Made by a program: the position numbers and the translations under genes. The notes under the pieces are model-generated. The model saw only the letters and a list, made by a program, of their open reading frames with translations. It was not told where the DNA came from and ran no database searches. A stretch of 55,457 nt of DNA from Oscillospiraceae bacterium (GTDB lineage Bacteria; Bacillota; Clostridia; Oscillospirales; Ruminococcaceae): the NCBI GenBank assembly GCA_017468365.1, contig JAFUIS010000015.1:1-55457 (forward strand), read 5' to 3'. Below, in pieces: positions 33,701-42,476 of the stretch (positions within the stretch are counted from its first letter, which is position 1; each line of letters starts with the position of its first letter).

Positions 33701-33729
33701 AGAGCGCCGCTTTTGCGGTGCTCTTTTTG
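33701..33729 (+). terminator. Rho-independent terminator of the cobalamin transport operon
   Basis: AGAGCGCCGC, loop TTTT, GCGGTGCTCT (one G-T pair), then a T run. Confidence 0.87.
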
Positions 33730-33809
33730 ATTTTCGGTGTAATATTCCGGCGAAAAAACTGTCTTTAAAGATGAAAAGCTTTTCAAAAAAAGCGAAAGGA
33801 GGCGGAAAA

Positions 33810-34364
33810 TTGGAAGACTGCGAAATAATCCGTCTTTATTTTGAACGAAACGAAGAGGCTATCCGAAAAACCGAAGAAAAATACGGCGCATATGCTTTTA
33901 AAACGGCGGAAAATATTCTCGGCGATTCGGGAAAAGCGGAAGAATGCCTTAATTCCGCTTTGCTCGGGGTATGGAATTCCGTTCCGCCTAACGAACCCAA
34001 TAACCTTAAAGTTTATCTTGCAAAAATATCAAGAAACCTTGCTATAGGAATGCTCGAAAAAGAAAACGCAAAAAAGCGCGGAGGAAACTGCGTTTTTGAA
34101 GCGGAGGAACTTTCGGAATTTCTTCCCTCAAAAGAAAACGTCGAAGAAAGCTATGACGCAAAGGAACTGGGCGAAAGCATAAATTCCTTTGTTTCAAAAC
34201 TTCCGGAAAAGGAAAGAAAAATTTTCATCCGCCGCTATTTCTTTTTTGAGAATCCGAAAATAATCGGGGGAAAATTCGGTTTTTCCGAAAACCGCGTCTC
34301 GGTGATTTTGCACAGAACAAGAAAAAAGCTTAAAAAGCACCTTGAAAAGGAGGGATTTTTTTGA
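33810..34364 (+). CDS. ECF-type RNA polymerase sigma factor
   Basis: A 184-residue sigma-70 family protein. Region 2 spans about 5-75 (LYFERNEEAIRKTEEKYG, LGDSGKAEECLNSALLGVWN), and region 4 spans about 128-180, with LPEKERKIFIRRYFFFENPKIIGGKFGFSENRVSVILHRTRKKL-type helix-turn-helix sequence. The TTG at 33810 is chosen because AAAGGAGGCGG lies just ahead; the longer ATG frame starts before this site. The last codons overlap a gene for a membrane protein, the usual sigma/anti-sigma arrangement. Target promoters are unknown. Confidence 0.88.
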   Translation: MEDCEIIRLYFERNEEAIRKTEEKYGAYAFKTAENILGDSGKAEECLNSALLGVWNSVPPNEPNNLKVYLAKISRNLAIGMLEKENAKKRGGNCVFEAEELSEFLPSKENVEESYDAKELGESINSFVSKLPEKERKIFIRRYFFFENPKIIGGKFGFSENRVSVILHRTRKKLKKHLEKEGFF

Positions 34365-35083
34365 TAAGCGAAAAAGAGATTCTTTCCGCAATGGAATTCA
34401 TTGATGAAAAATATATCGAAGAAAGCGAAATTACCGCAAAAAAGAACTTCAAGGCAAAAACAAGCCTTGTGATTGCGGCGGCACTCGTTCTTCTGCTTTC
34501 GGTAACTTCGGTTGCGGCCGCAAGTTTTTTTAACACCGTAAACGACGGCGACGTCGTTTTCATGGAAGCTTTGGGCGGATACAGCGGCGACCATTACAAC
34601 ATAAATTTTAATATCGACATTGCGGAAGATGCCGACCGGTTTATCCATGAGTATTATGTTCCGACCTATCTTGAAGAAAACGAAAACTGGACAGATTGCG
34701 GCGGCGAAGCCGGAAAATACTATAACATAATGTGCTATGACAACTACGGCGAAAACCTTTATGCGATTTTCTTTCAGTATCCCGCCTGGAATTATGACAA
34801 CGGCGCATCGATAGGCTACGGAGTTCCGGAGGGAACCGAAGTTTCGGAAGGCGTTTTTGAAATTGACGGAGAAGAACTTTTCTGCGTCGAGTTCCAGCCC
34901 TGTTACGACGGCTTCCGAGGTGACCCTTTCGGAACAAGAGTGGTTTTCTGGTCGGACGGATATAATCTTTTCGTGCTTGAAACAAGACTCGATACAAATG
35001 AAGAAACGGTCCGCGAAATAATCCGAAGCGTCGAAAAAGTAAGCGACATTTCGGATTACGTTACCTATAAAGAAATGCCATGA
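34361..35083 (+). CDS. Single-pass membrane protein coupled to the sigma factor, possible anti-sigma or sensor
   Basis: A 240-residue protein: a short cytoplasmic N-terminus (about 1-33), one helix (about 34-55, TSLVIAAALVLLLSVTSVAAA) and an extracellular domain of about 180 residues with two Cys pairs (CGG..., C near YNIMCYD; CVEFQPC). It starts at TTG overlapping the sigma-factor stop, with AAGGAGGG ahead. The topology and coupling fit an anti-sigma factor, as in other Clostridial ECF pairs whose partners carry DUF4367-like domains. The cytoplasmic part is shorter than a typical anti-sigma domain, so the role is tentative. Confidence 0.8.
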   Translation: MISEKEILSAMEFIDEKYIEESEITAKKNFKAKTSLVIAAALVLLLSVTSVAAASFFNTVNDGDVVFMEALGGYSGDHYNINFNIDIAEDADRFIHEYYVPTYLEENENWTDCGGEAGKYYNIMCYDNYGENLYAIFFQYPAWNYDNGASIGYGVPEGTEVSEGVFEIDGEELFCVEFQPCYDGFRGDPFGTRVVFWSDGYNLFVLETRLDTNEETVREIIRSVEKVSDISDYVTYKEMP

Positions 35084-35089
35084 AATAAA

Positions 35090-35117
35090 AAATCACCGCC
35101 CGAAAAGGCGGTGATTT
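35090..35117. terminator. Bidirectional terminator
   Basis: AAATCACCGCC, loop CGAAAA, GGCGGTGATTT with A/T flanks, between convergent genes. Confidence 0.88.
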
Positions 35118-35135
35118 TTATATAAAAATTTAAGT

Positions 35136-35486
35136 TCACGTTTTTTCGGATTCAAACAGTTCAGCTGCAGCATCGGTCAGTTCATCGGGCCAGACTTCTC
35201 CGCTTTTTATAACATCAGCCCAAGGACACAGCTTTTCATAATTATCATCAAAAACAATAGTGTAAGGCGGTCCGCACCTATCGTCGACAGCCATATACAA
35301 GTGTCTTCCTTCATGCATAATGCTGCCCGCAGCACTTTCGGTCATTTTTTTGTCGAGCCGGTCAAATATTTCTTTTGTTATCTCGAAAAGATGATAATCC
35401 TGAAAACCGCCGTATTCGCCGAAATATCGTCCGCTGTTGCTGTCAAAACAGGCTTTCCAGCCAAAACCTTTTTTAAAAAGTAACAT
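35136..35486 (-). CDS. Hypothetical 116-residue protein
   Basis: The start is the ATG at 35486 behind CGGAGGATAGC; the longer frame overlaps mazG and is rejected. The protein is acidic and soluble, begins MLLFKKGFGWKACFD and contains DYHLFEITKEIFDRLDKKM, IMHEGRHLYMAVDDRCGPPYTIVF and a C-terminal acidic helix. I do not recognise a family. The general look (small, acidic, aromatic) resembles immunity-like proteins of the SUKH/Imm type, but no toxin is nearby. It follows mazG on the same strand. Confidence 0.7.
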   Translation of the reverse strand: MLLFKKGFGWKACFDSNSGRYFGEYGGFQDYHLFEITKEIFDRLDKKMTESAAGSIMHEGRHLYMAVDDRCGPPYTIVFDDNYEKLCPWADVIKSGEVWPDELTDAAAELFESEKT

Positions 35487-35541
35487 GCTATCCTCCGAAT
35501 AATTTCTATAAAAATCAATAGAGGGATTTTTTGCCGAAGAT

Positions 35542-35871
35542 TTATCGATCTTCTCTGTTGATCGATCTTTCGCTCGAAAAACCTTCGGGATATCTTTTTT
35601 TGAGCTTTTCGATGTTGCGCTCAAACACCTCGTCAAGGGAAACGTCAAGCGCTTCCGCCGCTTCCGCAAGGTACCAGGCAACGTCGCCCAGCTCTTTTAT
35701 GAGCGCATCCCGGTCAAGTTCGTGTCCGTGAAAAAGATGCTTTTTCACAATGTCACAGGCTTCGCCGCTTTCGCCGCAAAGCCCCATCACCGCGTTCGTA
35801 AGCATCTCTTTTTTGTCAAGGCCGCGGTTTAATGTGACCATGGCGAGCTTCTGATATTCGTTGACTGTCAT
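35542..35871 (-). CDS. MazG-family nucleotide pyrophosphohydrolase
   Basis: A 109-residue all-alpha NTP pyrophosphatase of the MazG/phosphoribosyl-ATP pyrophosphohydrolase-like clan. The metal-binding pattern is visible as GLCGESGEACDIVKKHLFHG (ExxE) and KELGDVAWYLAEAAEALDV (ExxD). Single-domain MazG proteins clean house of non-canonical nucleotides. The start is the ATG at 35871 (MTVNEYQKLAM); a longer frame has no better site. The ribosome binding site is weak (AGAGGCG). Confidence 0.87.
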   Translation of the reverse strand: MTVNEYQKLAMVTLNRGLDKKEMLTNAVMGLCGESGEACDIVKKHLFHGHELDRDALIKELGDVAWYLAEAAEALDVSLDEVFERNIEKLKKRYPEGFSSERSINREDR

Positions 35872-35940
35872 TTTTGAAAAAGCGCCTCTTTTCTTTTGTT
35901 TCCGTCTATCGCAATTATATAAAAACCGCCGCAAAAAATC

Positions 35941-35967
35941 AACAGCCGCACCTAAAATGCGGCTGTT
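35941..35967 (-). terminator. Terminator after the small secreted protein gene
   Basis: AACAGCCGCA, 7-nt loop, TGCGGCTGTT, then GATTTTTTG on the minus strand. It lies about 90 nt past the stop at 36055. Confidence 0.7.
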
Positions 35968-36054
35968 TTTGAATAAAATTATTTATAATTATAATACTTG
36001 TGATTATATAATTATAGTTTATCAAAATCGACAAATGGCTTGTTTATGCGGGTT

Positions 36055-36354
36055 TTAACCCGGATACATCGAATCATACCACACAAAAAACGGGAAATAC
36101 CGGTAATATACCCCAACGTTCCTCGTTATTTCGTTTTCGCCGCCGGAAGAAGGTCCGCCGCTGAAATAAACGAAATAACTGTCGTGGGCGGGGGAGTATT
36201 CTGCATATTCTATCCGGTAAGTTTCGCCGAATTCTTCGGCGTTCATATGTATCCTCGCCGGAATTTTTGCAACCTCGGGCGGAAGGATATCCAAAAGCCA
36301 GAGCGCCGCAAAAAGCAGACAAAGGGCAATAATTACTGCCGTTTTCTTTTTCAT
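36055..36354 (-). CDS. Small membrane-anchored or secreted protein, unknown
   Basis: A 99-residue protein with one N-terminal hydrophobic helix (AVIIALCLLFAALWLL) and an extracellular tail of about 75 residues rich in Tyr, Glu and Phe. No lipobox. AGGTGG precedes the ATG, 9 nt after the ATPase stop, so it is co-transcribed with the ABC ATPase. No family recognised. Confidence 0.7.
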   Translation of the reverse strand: MKKKTAVIIALCLLFAALWLLDILPPEVAKIPARIHMNAEEFGETYRIEYAEYSPAHDSYFVYFSGGPSSGGENEITRNVGVYYRYFPFFVWYDSMYPG

Positions 36355-36363
36355 AAAACCACC

Positions 36364-37512
36364 TCAGATAAGGTTCTTTCCGTCGCCGCCGAAAAGGTGA
36401 GCCTTCGCTCCGTCAAAGGAAAGTCTGATTTTGTCGCCGGAAGAAAGTCCGTGGTCCTCGATGGCGGGAATGACGACCACCGCTTCATTTCCGTCAAAGG
36501 TGACGTGGATATGATGGCTCGAACCCATCATCTCGCAAAGCTCAACTTCCGCCGGAATACCCTTTTCCGAAACGAAAAGGTGCTCGGGTCTTACGCCAAG
36601 GGTGATATCCCTGTCCGGAGAATTTTTTGCAAGAAGAGCCTCGTTCGTTTTTTGGGAAAGGGGGAAGATGACTCCGCCGATGAGAACGCTGTATTCATTA
36701 TCTTTTCGGATAAGCCTTGCGGGGAAAAGGTTCATCTGGGGAAGTCCGATGAATCCCGCAACAAAAAGATTTGCCGGGTGCTCAAAAATCTCCTTCGGCG
36801 TTCCTATCTGCTGAACGAATCCGTCCTTCATGATAATGATCCTGTCGCCCAAGGTCATGGCTTCGGTCTGGTCATGGGTGACGTAAACGAAGGTGGTGTC
36901 CAGCTTTTTCCTAAGTTTGATTATCTCGGCGCGCATCTGGTTTCGAAGTTTTGCGTCAAGGTTTGAAAGAGGTTCGTCCATAAGAAAAAGCTTCGGCTCG
37001 CGAACGATAGCTCTTCCGATAGCGACTCTCTGGCGCTGACCGCCGGAAAGCGCTTTCGGCTTTCTTCCGAGATATTCGGTAAGACCGAGAATTTCCGCAG
37101 CTTCGCGCACCTTTCGGTCAATGATATCTTTTGAAACCTTGCGCATTTTAAGACCAAAGGCCATGTTTTCATAAACCGTCATATGGGGAAAAAGCGCATA
37201 GTTCTGGAAAACCATTGAGATATCGCGCTTTTTCGGCGCAACGCCGATAACATTTTCGCCGCCGATAAAAATTTCGCCCTCGTCCGGGTCCTCAAGTCCC
37301 GCGATCATTCGAAGGGTGGTGGATTTTCCGCAGCCGGAAGGTCCGACCAGAACGATGAATTCTCTGTCCGCGACCTCAACGGAAAAATCCTTTACCGCAA
37401 TAACGCCCTCCTCGGTGAACTGGGGATTCTGGGATTCTCTTGCTTTGTCTTTTTCCGACTGGTTTGCCCAGGGAAAAATTTTTGTAACGTTACAAAGTTT
37501 TAATTCTGCCAT
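36364..37512 (-). CDS. Carbohydrate ABC importer ATPase, MsmX/UgpC type
   Basis: A 382-residue ABC ATPase with Walker A GPSGCGKST at 57-65, Q-loop VFQNYALFPHM, signature LSGGQRQR, Walker B LFLMDEPLSNLD and a C-terminal TOBE-type regulatory domain (about 245-382, with TLGVRPEHL). This form energises many sugar or glycerol-3-phosphate importers. The N-terminus has an insert of about 20 residues (14-36) between the first strand and the A-loop partner, which I remember from Clostridial members. No permease or binding protein is nearby, consistent with a shared ATPase like MsmX. The ribosome binding site is weak. Confidence 0.93.
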   Translation of the reverse strand: MAELKLCNVTKIFPWANQSEKDKARESQNPQFTEEGVIAVKDFSVEVADREFIVLVGPSGCGKSTTLRMIAGLEDPDEGEIFIGGENVIGVAPKKRDISMVFQNYALFPHMTVYENMAFGLKMRKVSKDIIDRKVREAAEILGLTEYLGRKPKALSGGQRQRVAIGRAIVREPKLFLMDEPLSNLDAKLRNQMRAEIIKLRKKLDTTFVYVTHDQTEAMTLGDRIIIMKDGFVQQIGTPKEIFEHPANLFVAGFIGLPQMNLFPARLIRKDNEYSVLIGGVIFPLSQKTNEALLAKNSPDRDITLGVRPEHLFVSEKGIPAEVELCEMMGSSHHIHVTFDGNEAVVVIPAIEDHGLSSGDKIRLSFDGAKAHLFGGDGKNLI

Positions 37513-37539
37513 TTTTCAAAAGTCACTTTCAGAAAAAAA

Positions 37540-37821
37540 TTACCATTTTGTCGGGTCGTGTCCGCAATCGGGACAATGGGGATAGGAGGGGTCGACCATG
37601 TGGCAGCACCACTTGCATTTTATGAGTTTTTCCTTTTCGCAGGGCTCAACTTTGAAAAAATGGAGTTCGCCGCAATCAGGACAAAGATAGATATCAACGG
37701 GCATATGGCCTTTTGAATAATCCCGGTCAAAAAACATTCCTTCGGTACCGAACTGAAGGTTTTCCTGTTTTACAAATTCAAGGACCTTTCCGCATCTTGC
37801 ACAGGTGATTTCCTTATACAT
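37540..37821 (-). CDS. Small zinc-ribbon protein with four CxxC knuckles
   Basis: A 93-residue cytoplasmic protein with CARC near residue 7, CPDC near 47, CKWC near 69 and CPDC near 83, forming two predicted zinc ribbons. It ends HCPDCGHDPTKW. The middle has FGTEGMFFDRDYSKG. Such double-ribbon proteins often bind nucleic acid or act as protein adaptors; no specific role is known to me. AAAGGAGGG precedes the ATG. It lies upstream of the ABC ATPase on the same strand. Confidence 0.78.
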   Translation of the reverse strand: MYKEITCARCGKVLEFVKQENLQFGTEGMFFDRDYSKGHMPVDIYLCPDCGELHFFKVEPCEKEKLIKCKWCCHMVDPSYPHCPDCGHDPTKW

Positions 37822-37911
37822 AAAAAATCCCTCCTTTTATAAATATAGTGTATCAAATACCGAAGAATGTTGCAACAAAAGGAAGAAAGCTTAACAAAAG
37901 ATTAATAAAAA

Positions 37912-37935
37912 AAGACCTTCCTTTCGGAAGGCCTT
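37912..37935 (-). terminator. Rho-independent terminator after gap
   Basis: CCTTCC/GGAAGG core with flanking AAG/CTT across one mismatch, loop TTTC, and a T run on the minus strand. Confidence 0.82.
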
Positions 37936-37952
37936 TTATTTCTTTTGCAAAA

Positions 37953-38969
<1,017 letters not shown>

Positions 38970-39085
38970 TTACCTCCATAAATCAATTTTTTACGAATAT
39001 CATTTTATACTATTTTTGCTTTATAAACAAGCAAATTTCAATTATTTTGCAAACAGATACTAAAAAATTCTCTTTTGAACTCGGC

Positions 39086-39106
39086 TTTTTGTCAAATTGA
39101 CAAAAA
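39086..39106. promoter_or_regulatory. Perfect 21-bp palindrome in the gap / kinase-like intergenic region
   Basis: TTTTTGTCAA, one base, TTGACAAAAA. It lies about 120 nt upstream of gap and immediately ahead of the predicted promoter of the divergent gene. It is a good candidate operator. It is not the usual Rex pattern (TTGTTAA and TTAACAA), so the binding protein is unknown. There is no T tract or transcript end to make it a terminator. Confidence 0.55.
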
Positions 39107-39109
39107 TGC

Positions 39110-39138
39110 TTGATTAATAAAAACCGCCTTGCTATTAT
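39110..39138 (+). promoter_or_regulatory. Predicted promoter of the kinase-like ATPase gene
   Basis: TTGATT (39110-39115), 17 nt, TATTAT (39133-39138), 34 nt before the TTG start. Confidence 0.6.
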
Positions 39139-39171
39139 ATTTGTATAAAATGTAACAGCAGGTGAAATATA

Positions 39172-39963
39172 TTGGCATTTAAACGTTTGCGAAAAGGAAA
39201 AACCATTGAAAGCGAAAAAGCTTTTGAAATTTCGCTGATAGCAAGAAAAAAGACCGAGGAAGCGGTAAAATTCCAGAATCTTTCCCTTATGAAACTTTCG
39301 GAAGAAAGCGAAGAAACCGCCGAAGAGATACGTTCTTCCGGCTATTATCTTCTTCGCGCCTCTTCGGATATCAACGATTACCTGGGCGCCGTTGCGGGAA
39401 AATATTCTCTTTCTCCGGTAAAAATCGAGCTTTCGGATTTTCTTGCGATGTTTTGCGAAAAGGCCGAACCTTTCCTGATAAAAAAGGGCTTTGCGGTGCT
39501 TCGCAATATTCCCGTGAAAAACGTTTTTATCGAAGCTGACGCCGAAAAACTTCTTGGAGTGCTTGCAAATCTCGTAAGAAACTCCATGGAAAATTCATCC
39601 GCCGGTTCAAGAATACGTCTTTCCCTTTCCGTTACCAAAAAGTTTGCCAAAATAACCGTTGGCGACAAGGGTTTTGGAATGGATGAAGAAACAGCCGAAC
39701 ATTGTTTCGAACCTTTCTTCGGAAAAACCGTCGGAAGAAAGAACAAAATGGGACTCGGGCTTACCCTTGCCCGTCATTTTGCCGAAGAAAGCGGCGGAAG
39801 AATGAATATCCGCACCGAAAAGGGAAAAGGCACCGCCGTTTCGCTGCTTTTGCCCCTGATGGAAGAAAGTACGAAGGTTGCCGTCGAAGCTTCCGTTTCC
39901 GAAATTTTCGGCGAAAGGAACCATCTTCTCGAAATTGCCTTTGCGGATATCGAAACCCAATAA
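39172..39963 (+). CDS. Histidine-kinase-like ATPase lacking a phosphoacceptor histidine
   Basis: A 263-residue soluble protein. The C-terminal part is a GHKL ATPase: N box LLGVLANLVRNSMENS (about 124-139), G1 VGDKGFGMDEE, F box CFEPFFG and G2 MGLGLTLARHFAEESGG. The helical N-terminal region (about 20-80), which would be the dimerisation domain, contains no histidine at all, so there is no HisKA H box. No sensor domain, transmembrane helix or response regulator gene is present. It may be a pseudokinase, a serine kinase like RsbW or a signalling scaffold. TTG start with AGGTGA 6 nt ahead. Confidence 0.78.
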   Translation: MAFKRLRKGKTIESEKAFEISLIARKKTEEAVKFQNLSLMKLSEESEETAEEIRSSGYYLLRASSDINDYLGAVAGKYSLSPVKIELSDFLAMFCEKAEPFLIKKGFAVLRNIPVKNVFIEADAEKLLGVLANLVRNSMENSSAGSRIRLSLSVTKKFAKITVGDKGFGMDEETAEHCFEPFFGKTVGRKNKMGLGLTLARHFAEESGGRMNIRTEKGKGTAVSLLLPLMEESTKVAVEASVSEIFGERNHLLEIAFADIETQ

Positions 39964-39992
39964 AAAAAGGAGCGCTTCTGCGCTCCTTTTTT
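39963..39992. terminator. Bidirectional terminator
   Basis: GGAGCGC, loop TTCT, GCGCTCC with A tract before and T tract after, between convergent genes. Confidence 0.88.
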
Positions 39993-40641
39993 ATATCAGT
40001 TTTTTAAGAAACTCCGAAAGTTCTTCGTCACTTCCAAAATCGCTTTTGGGTCTGTCAAAAACAATTTCAAGCGGCTCTTTTCTGCAAAGGACTATTCTGT
40101 CACAAAGAAGAAAAGCTTCTTCCGGGTTGTGAGTTATGATAAGAAGGGTCTTTCCGGCGGTTTCCTTTCGGATAAGTTCAAGAATCTCCGCCGAAGTTTT
40201 TATGTCCAGTCCCCGAAGCGGTTCGTCAAAATAAAAAACGTCGCCGCCAAAAGCCAGAGCCCTTGCAATGGCAAGGCGCCTTTGCATTCCTCCGGAAAGT
40301 TCATCCGGATATTTGTCAAGGGAATCGCCGAGGCCGACTTTTGCAAGATATTCCTTTGCTTTTTCTTTTTTTATGTTCACCGCCGTAAGATTTTCAAGGG
40401 CGGTGCACCAGGGCAGAAGTCTGTCCTCCTGAAAAACAAAAGAAGAAACCTTGCCGTCAAAGGGCGTTATAACGCCGCTCAAAGGCTTTTTGTGTCCGCA
40501 AGCAAGTTCCATGAAAGTCGTCTTTCCGCAGCCGGAAGAGCCCAGCAAAGCGGTGGAAACGCCTTCCTTTGCCGCAAAGGAAAAATCGTTCATGATGATG
40601 TTTTCACCGAAGGAAAAACAGACGTTTTTAAATTCAAGCAT
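39991..40641 (-). CDS. ABC transporter ATPase, nitrate/sulfonate/taurine type
   Basis: A 216-residue ATPase. Walker A is GSSGCGKTT (about 33-41), signature ELSGGMQRR, Walker B VFYFDEPLRGLD and switch His in IITHNPEEA. The length and the ELSGGM form fit the SsuB/TauB/NrtD group. The ATG at 40641 has AAAGGAGG ahead of it and lies inside the end of the permease gene, so the subunits are co-translated. It is the last gene of an operon starting with a Crp/Fnr regulator at 43112. Confidence 0.9.
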   Translation of the reverse strand: MLEFKNVCFSFGENIIMNDFSFAAKEGVSTALLGSSGCGKTTFMELACGHKKPLSGVITPFDGKVSSFVFQEDRLLPWCTALENLTAVNIKKEKAKEYLAKVGLGDSLDKYPDELSGGMQRRLAIARALAFGGDVFYFDEPLRGLDIKTSAEILELIRKETAGKTLLIITHNPEEAFLLCDRIVLCRKEPLEIVFDRPKSDFGSDEELSEFLKKLI

Positions 40642-41374
40642 GACGACTGCCTCCTTTCGCGGCAAGGGTGAGTATCAGTTTTTCAAAAACCACGCTTAGC
40701 ACGATGACCGCAGCGGTCCAGGCGAAAGTATCAACGGTTTCGAAATAAATTTTCGAATCGTGAAGGGCGGAACCCATGGAATCGCGGTAAGGACAGATGA
40801 CTTCCGCGGCGATTCCGGCTTTCCAGGCCATTCCTACGGCGCTTGTCATTGCCGCCGAGAAAAAAGGCTTCACCGACGGAACGGTGATGCGGAAAAAGAC
40901 CTCGCTTTTTGAAAGCCCGAAGGACTTTCCCATTTCCGTGAGCATTGGGTCGACGGAAAGGATTCCCTTTTCAACGTTTGCCCATATCGCCGGAAGAACG
41001 ATGAGCATCGAGGTGAACGCCGGAACGTTTTCAACGCTGAGCCAAAGTATCGCAAGAATGATGAAAGATGCCACCGGGGTGGCTTTTATCACATGTAAAG
41101 CCGATGAAAAAAGAGCTCTGAGCACCGGAGATTTTGCGGTGAGCACCGCAGTAAAAGTTCCGAGCAGGGTGCCGAGAAAAAGTCCCGTCAAAACCCGAAA
41201 AAGCGACGTTCCCACCGCTACCCAGAACTTTGAAGTAAGGCAAAGTTCAAAAAGTCTTTCAAAAACCGAAAGGGGCGACGGAATAAGGATCTCTTTTCCG
41301 ATAAGGACAAAAAGTCCCTGCCAAAGAAGAAGCCAGAATGCCGCAGAAAGCGCATAGATAAAGGCTTTTTTCAA
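40634..41374 (-). CDS. ABC transporter permease, SsuC/TauC type
   Basis: A 246-residue inner-membrane permease of the BPD_transp_1 family. About six helices are visible, with the EAA-type loop near LTEMGKSFGLSKSEVFFRITVPSVKPFFSAAMTSA (cited in part) coupling to the ATPase, and WKAGIAAEVICPYRDSMGSAL after it. It overlaps the ATPase gene by 8 nt and follows the binding-protein gene, giving a complete importer. Substrate unknown: aromatic or aliphatic sulfonates, nitrate, thiamine precursors and others use this type. Confidence 0.9.
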   Translation of the reverse strand: MKKAFIYALSAAFWLLLWQGLFVLIGKEILIPSPLSVFERLFELCLTSKFWVAVGTSLFRVLTGLFLGTLLGTFTAVLTAKSPVLRALFSSALHVIKATPVASFIILAILWLSVENVPAFTSMLIVLPAIWANVEKGILSVDPMLTEMGKSFGLSKSEVFFRITVPSVKPFFSAAMTSAVGMAWKAGIAAEVICPYRDSMGSALHDSKIYFETVDTFAWTAAVIVLSVVFEKLILTLAAKGGSRHA

Positions 41375-41415
41375 ATATCGTCACTCCTTTCGAAACATGG
41401 TTCAAACTTTAAAAA

Positions 41416-42447
41416 TCAGCTGTAAAAATCCTCGCCGGGCATGTTTCCGCCAATGCTTGCGGGGTTTGCTTCAAAGAGCACGGAAAGGAAGTTGCCGAGC
41501 ACGGTTTTGTAATCGTCGCCGGAAAGCCATACGATGTTGCAGCGTGGGATCGCGTTTTCGGCAACCGCTGCTGCGGCAATTCCGTATTTTTCAATAAGAA
41601 CGCCGGCAGCTTTGGGGTCGCCGTTGATCATCTCGATGCTCATGCCGTAATCTTTTGCAAATTCGGCAACAGCCTCGGGGTTTTCTTCGGCAAAAGCTTT
41701 GCGAACCGCAATGCCGCCCATGGTAAGAACGCCGCCGGTAAGAGCTTCCCACTCGGCGGAAAGGTTAAGAGCTACGCGGAAGTTTTCGCTCTTGCTCATA
41801 ACGTTGGTTACAAAAGGTTCCGGAAGCATAACAATGTCATATTCGCCGGTGATCGCAAGGGTTGCAGCTTCGGTATGTTCGCTTGCCCAATAGATATCAA
41901 CGTTAAGTCCGTGCTCGTTGATAAGATGGTTGAGCACGGATTCGGCGGTACTGCCCTGTCCGGAAGCAAGGACAGTCTTTCCTTCAAGATCGGCAATGGT
42001 TTCAATGCTCTCACCGTTCTCAAGAATATAAAGAACGCCGAGGGTATTGACACCGAGACAGACTATTTCTCCGCCGGTTTTGTTATAAAGCGCGGAAATT
42101 GCGTTGGTGGGAAGTGCGGCAATATCAAGATCCCCCTGAATAAGGCGCCCGGTAAGTTCGTCCGCTGCGCCGGCAACGGTGAATTCATAGCGGTTGAGGG
42201 TGAGTCCCTGCTCGTTTTGGTCCATAAGCCATGCGGCACCCATTCCGGTGGGGCCTTTGAGCATGCCAACGCTTACGTCGGCACCCTCAAATTCGGGTTC
42301 GGCGGGTTCTTCGGGTTCGGAAGGCTCGACGTTTTCAGCGTTTTCTTCGCTGGCGGCGGGTTCTTCGGGTTTTGGTGCTTCGTTTGAGCACGCAGCCATG
42401 CTCATCACCATGATGAGCGCAAGGATAAGGGAAAGCAGTTTTTTCAT
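41416..42447 (-). CDS. ABC transporter substrate-binding lipoprotein, NMT1/SsuA-like
   Basis: A 343-residue lipoprotein. Signal MKKLLSLILALIMVMSMAAC with Cys20, then a Glu/Pro-rich spacer (about 22-52) that holds the binding domain off the membrane. The domain has VGMLKGPTGMGAAWLM, GDLDIAALPTNA, LEGKTVLASGQGSTAE and EYDIVMLPEPFVTNVM, the pattern of the type II periplasmic-binding NMT1/ABC sulfonate family. The ATG at 42447 follows CGGAGGAAA. It lies 29 nt after the Crp/Fnr gene, so the regulator and the transporter share a transcript. Confidence 0.9.
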   Translation of the reverse strand: MKKLLSLILALIMVMSMAACSNEAPKPEEPAASEENAENVEPSEPEEPAEPEFEGADVSVGMLKGPTGMGAAWLMDQNEQGLTLNRYEFTVAGAADELTGRLIQGDLDIAALPTNAISALYNKTGGEIVCLGVNTLGVLYILENGESIETIADLEGKTVLASGQGSTAESVLNHLINEHGLNVDIYWASEHTEAATLAITGEYDIVMLPEPFVTNVMSKSENFRVALNLSAEWEALTGGVLTMGGIAVRKAFAEENPEAVAEFAKDYGMSIEMINGDPKAAGVLIEKYGIAAAAVAENAIPRCNIVWLSGDDYKTVLGNFLSVLFEANPASIGGNMPGEDFYS

Positions 42448-42476
42448 AATGGTTTCCTCCGTATAAAACAGCCTTT

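Noticed and set aside
35487-35681. An N-terminal extension of the hypothetical gene at 35136.
   Set aside because: The extension overlaps mazG and lacks a ribosome binding site, whereas the ATG at 35486 has CGGAGG at good spacing.
39086-39106. The palindrome near gap as a Rex operator.
   Set aside because: Its TTGTCAAATTGACAA core differs in sequence and length from the Rex consensus, so I list it only as an unassigned operator.
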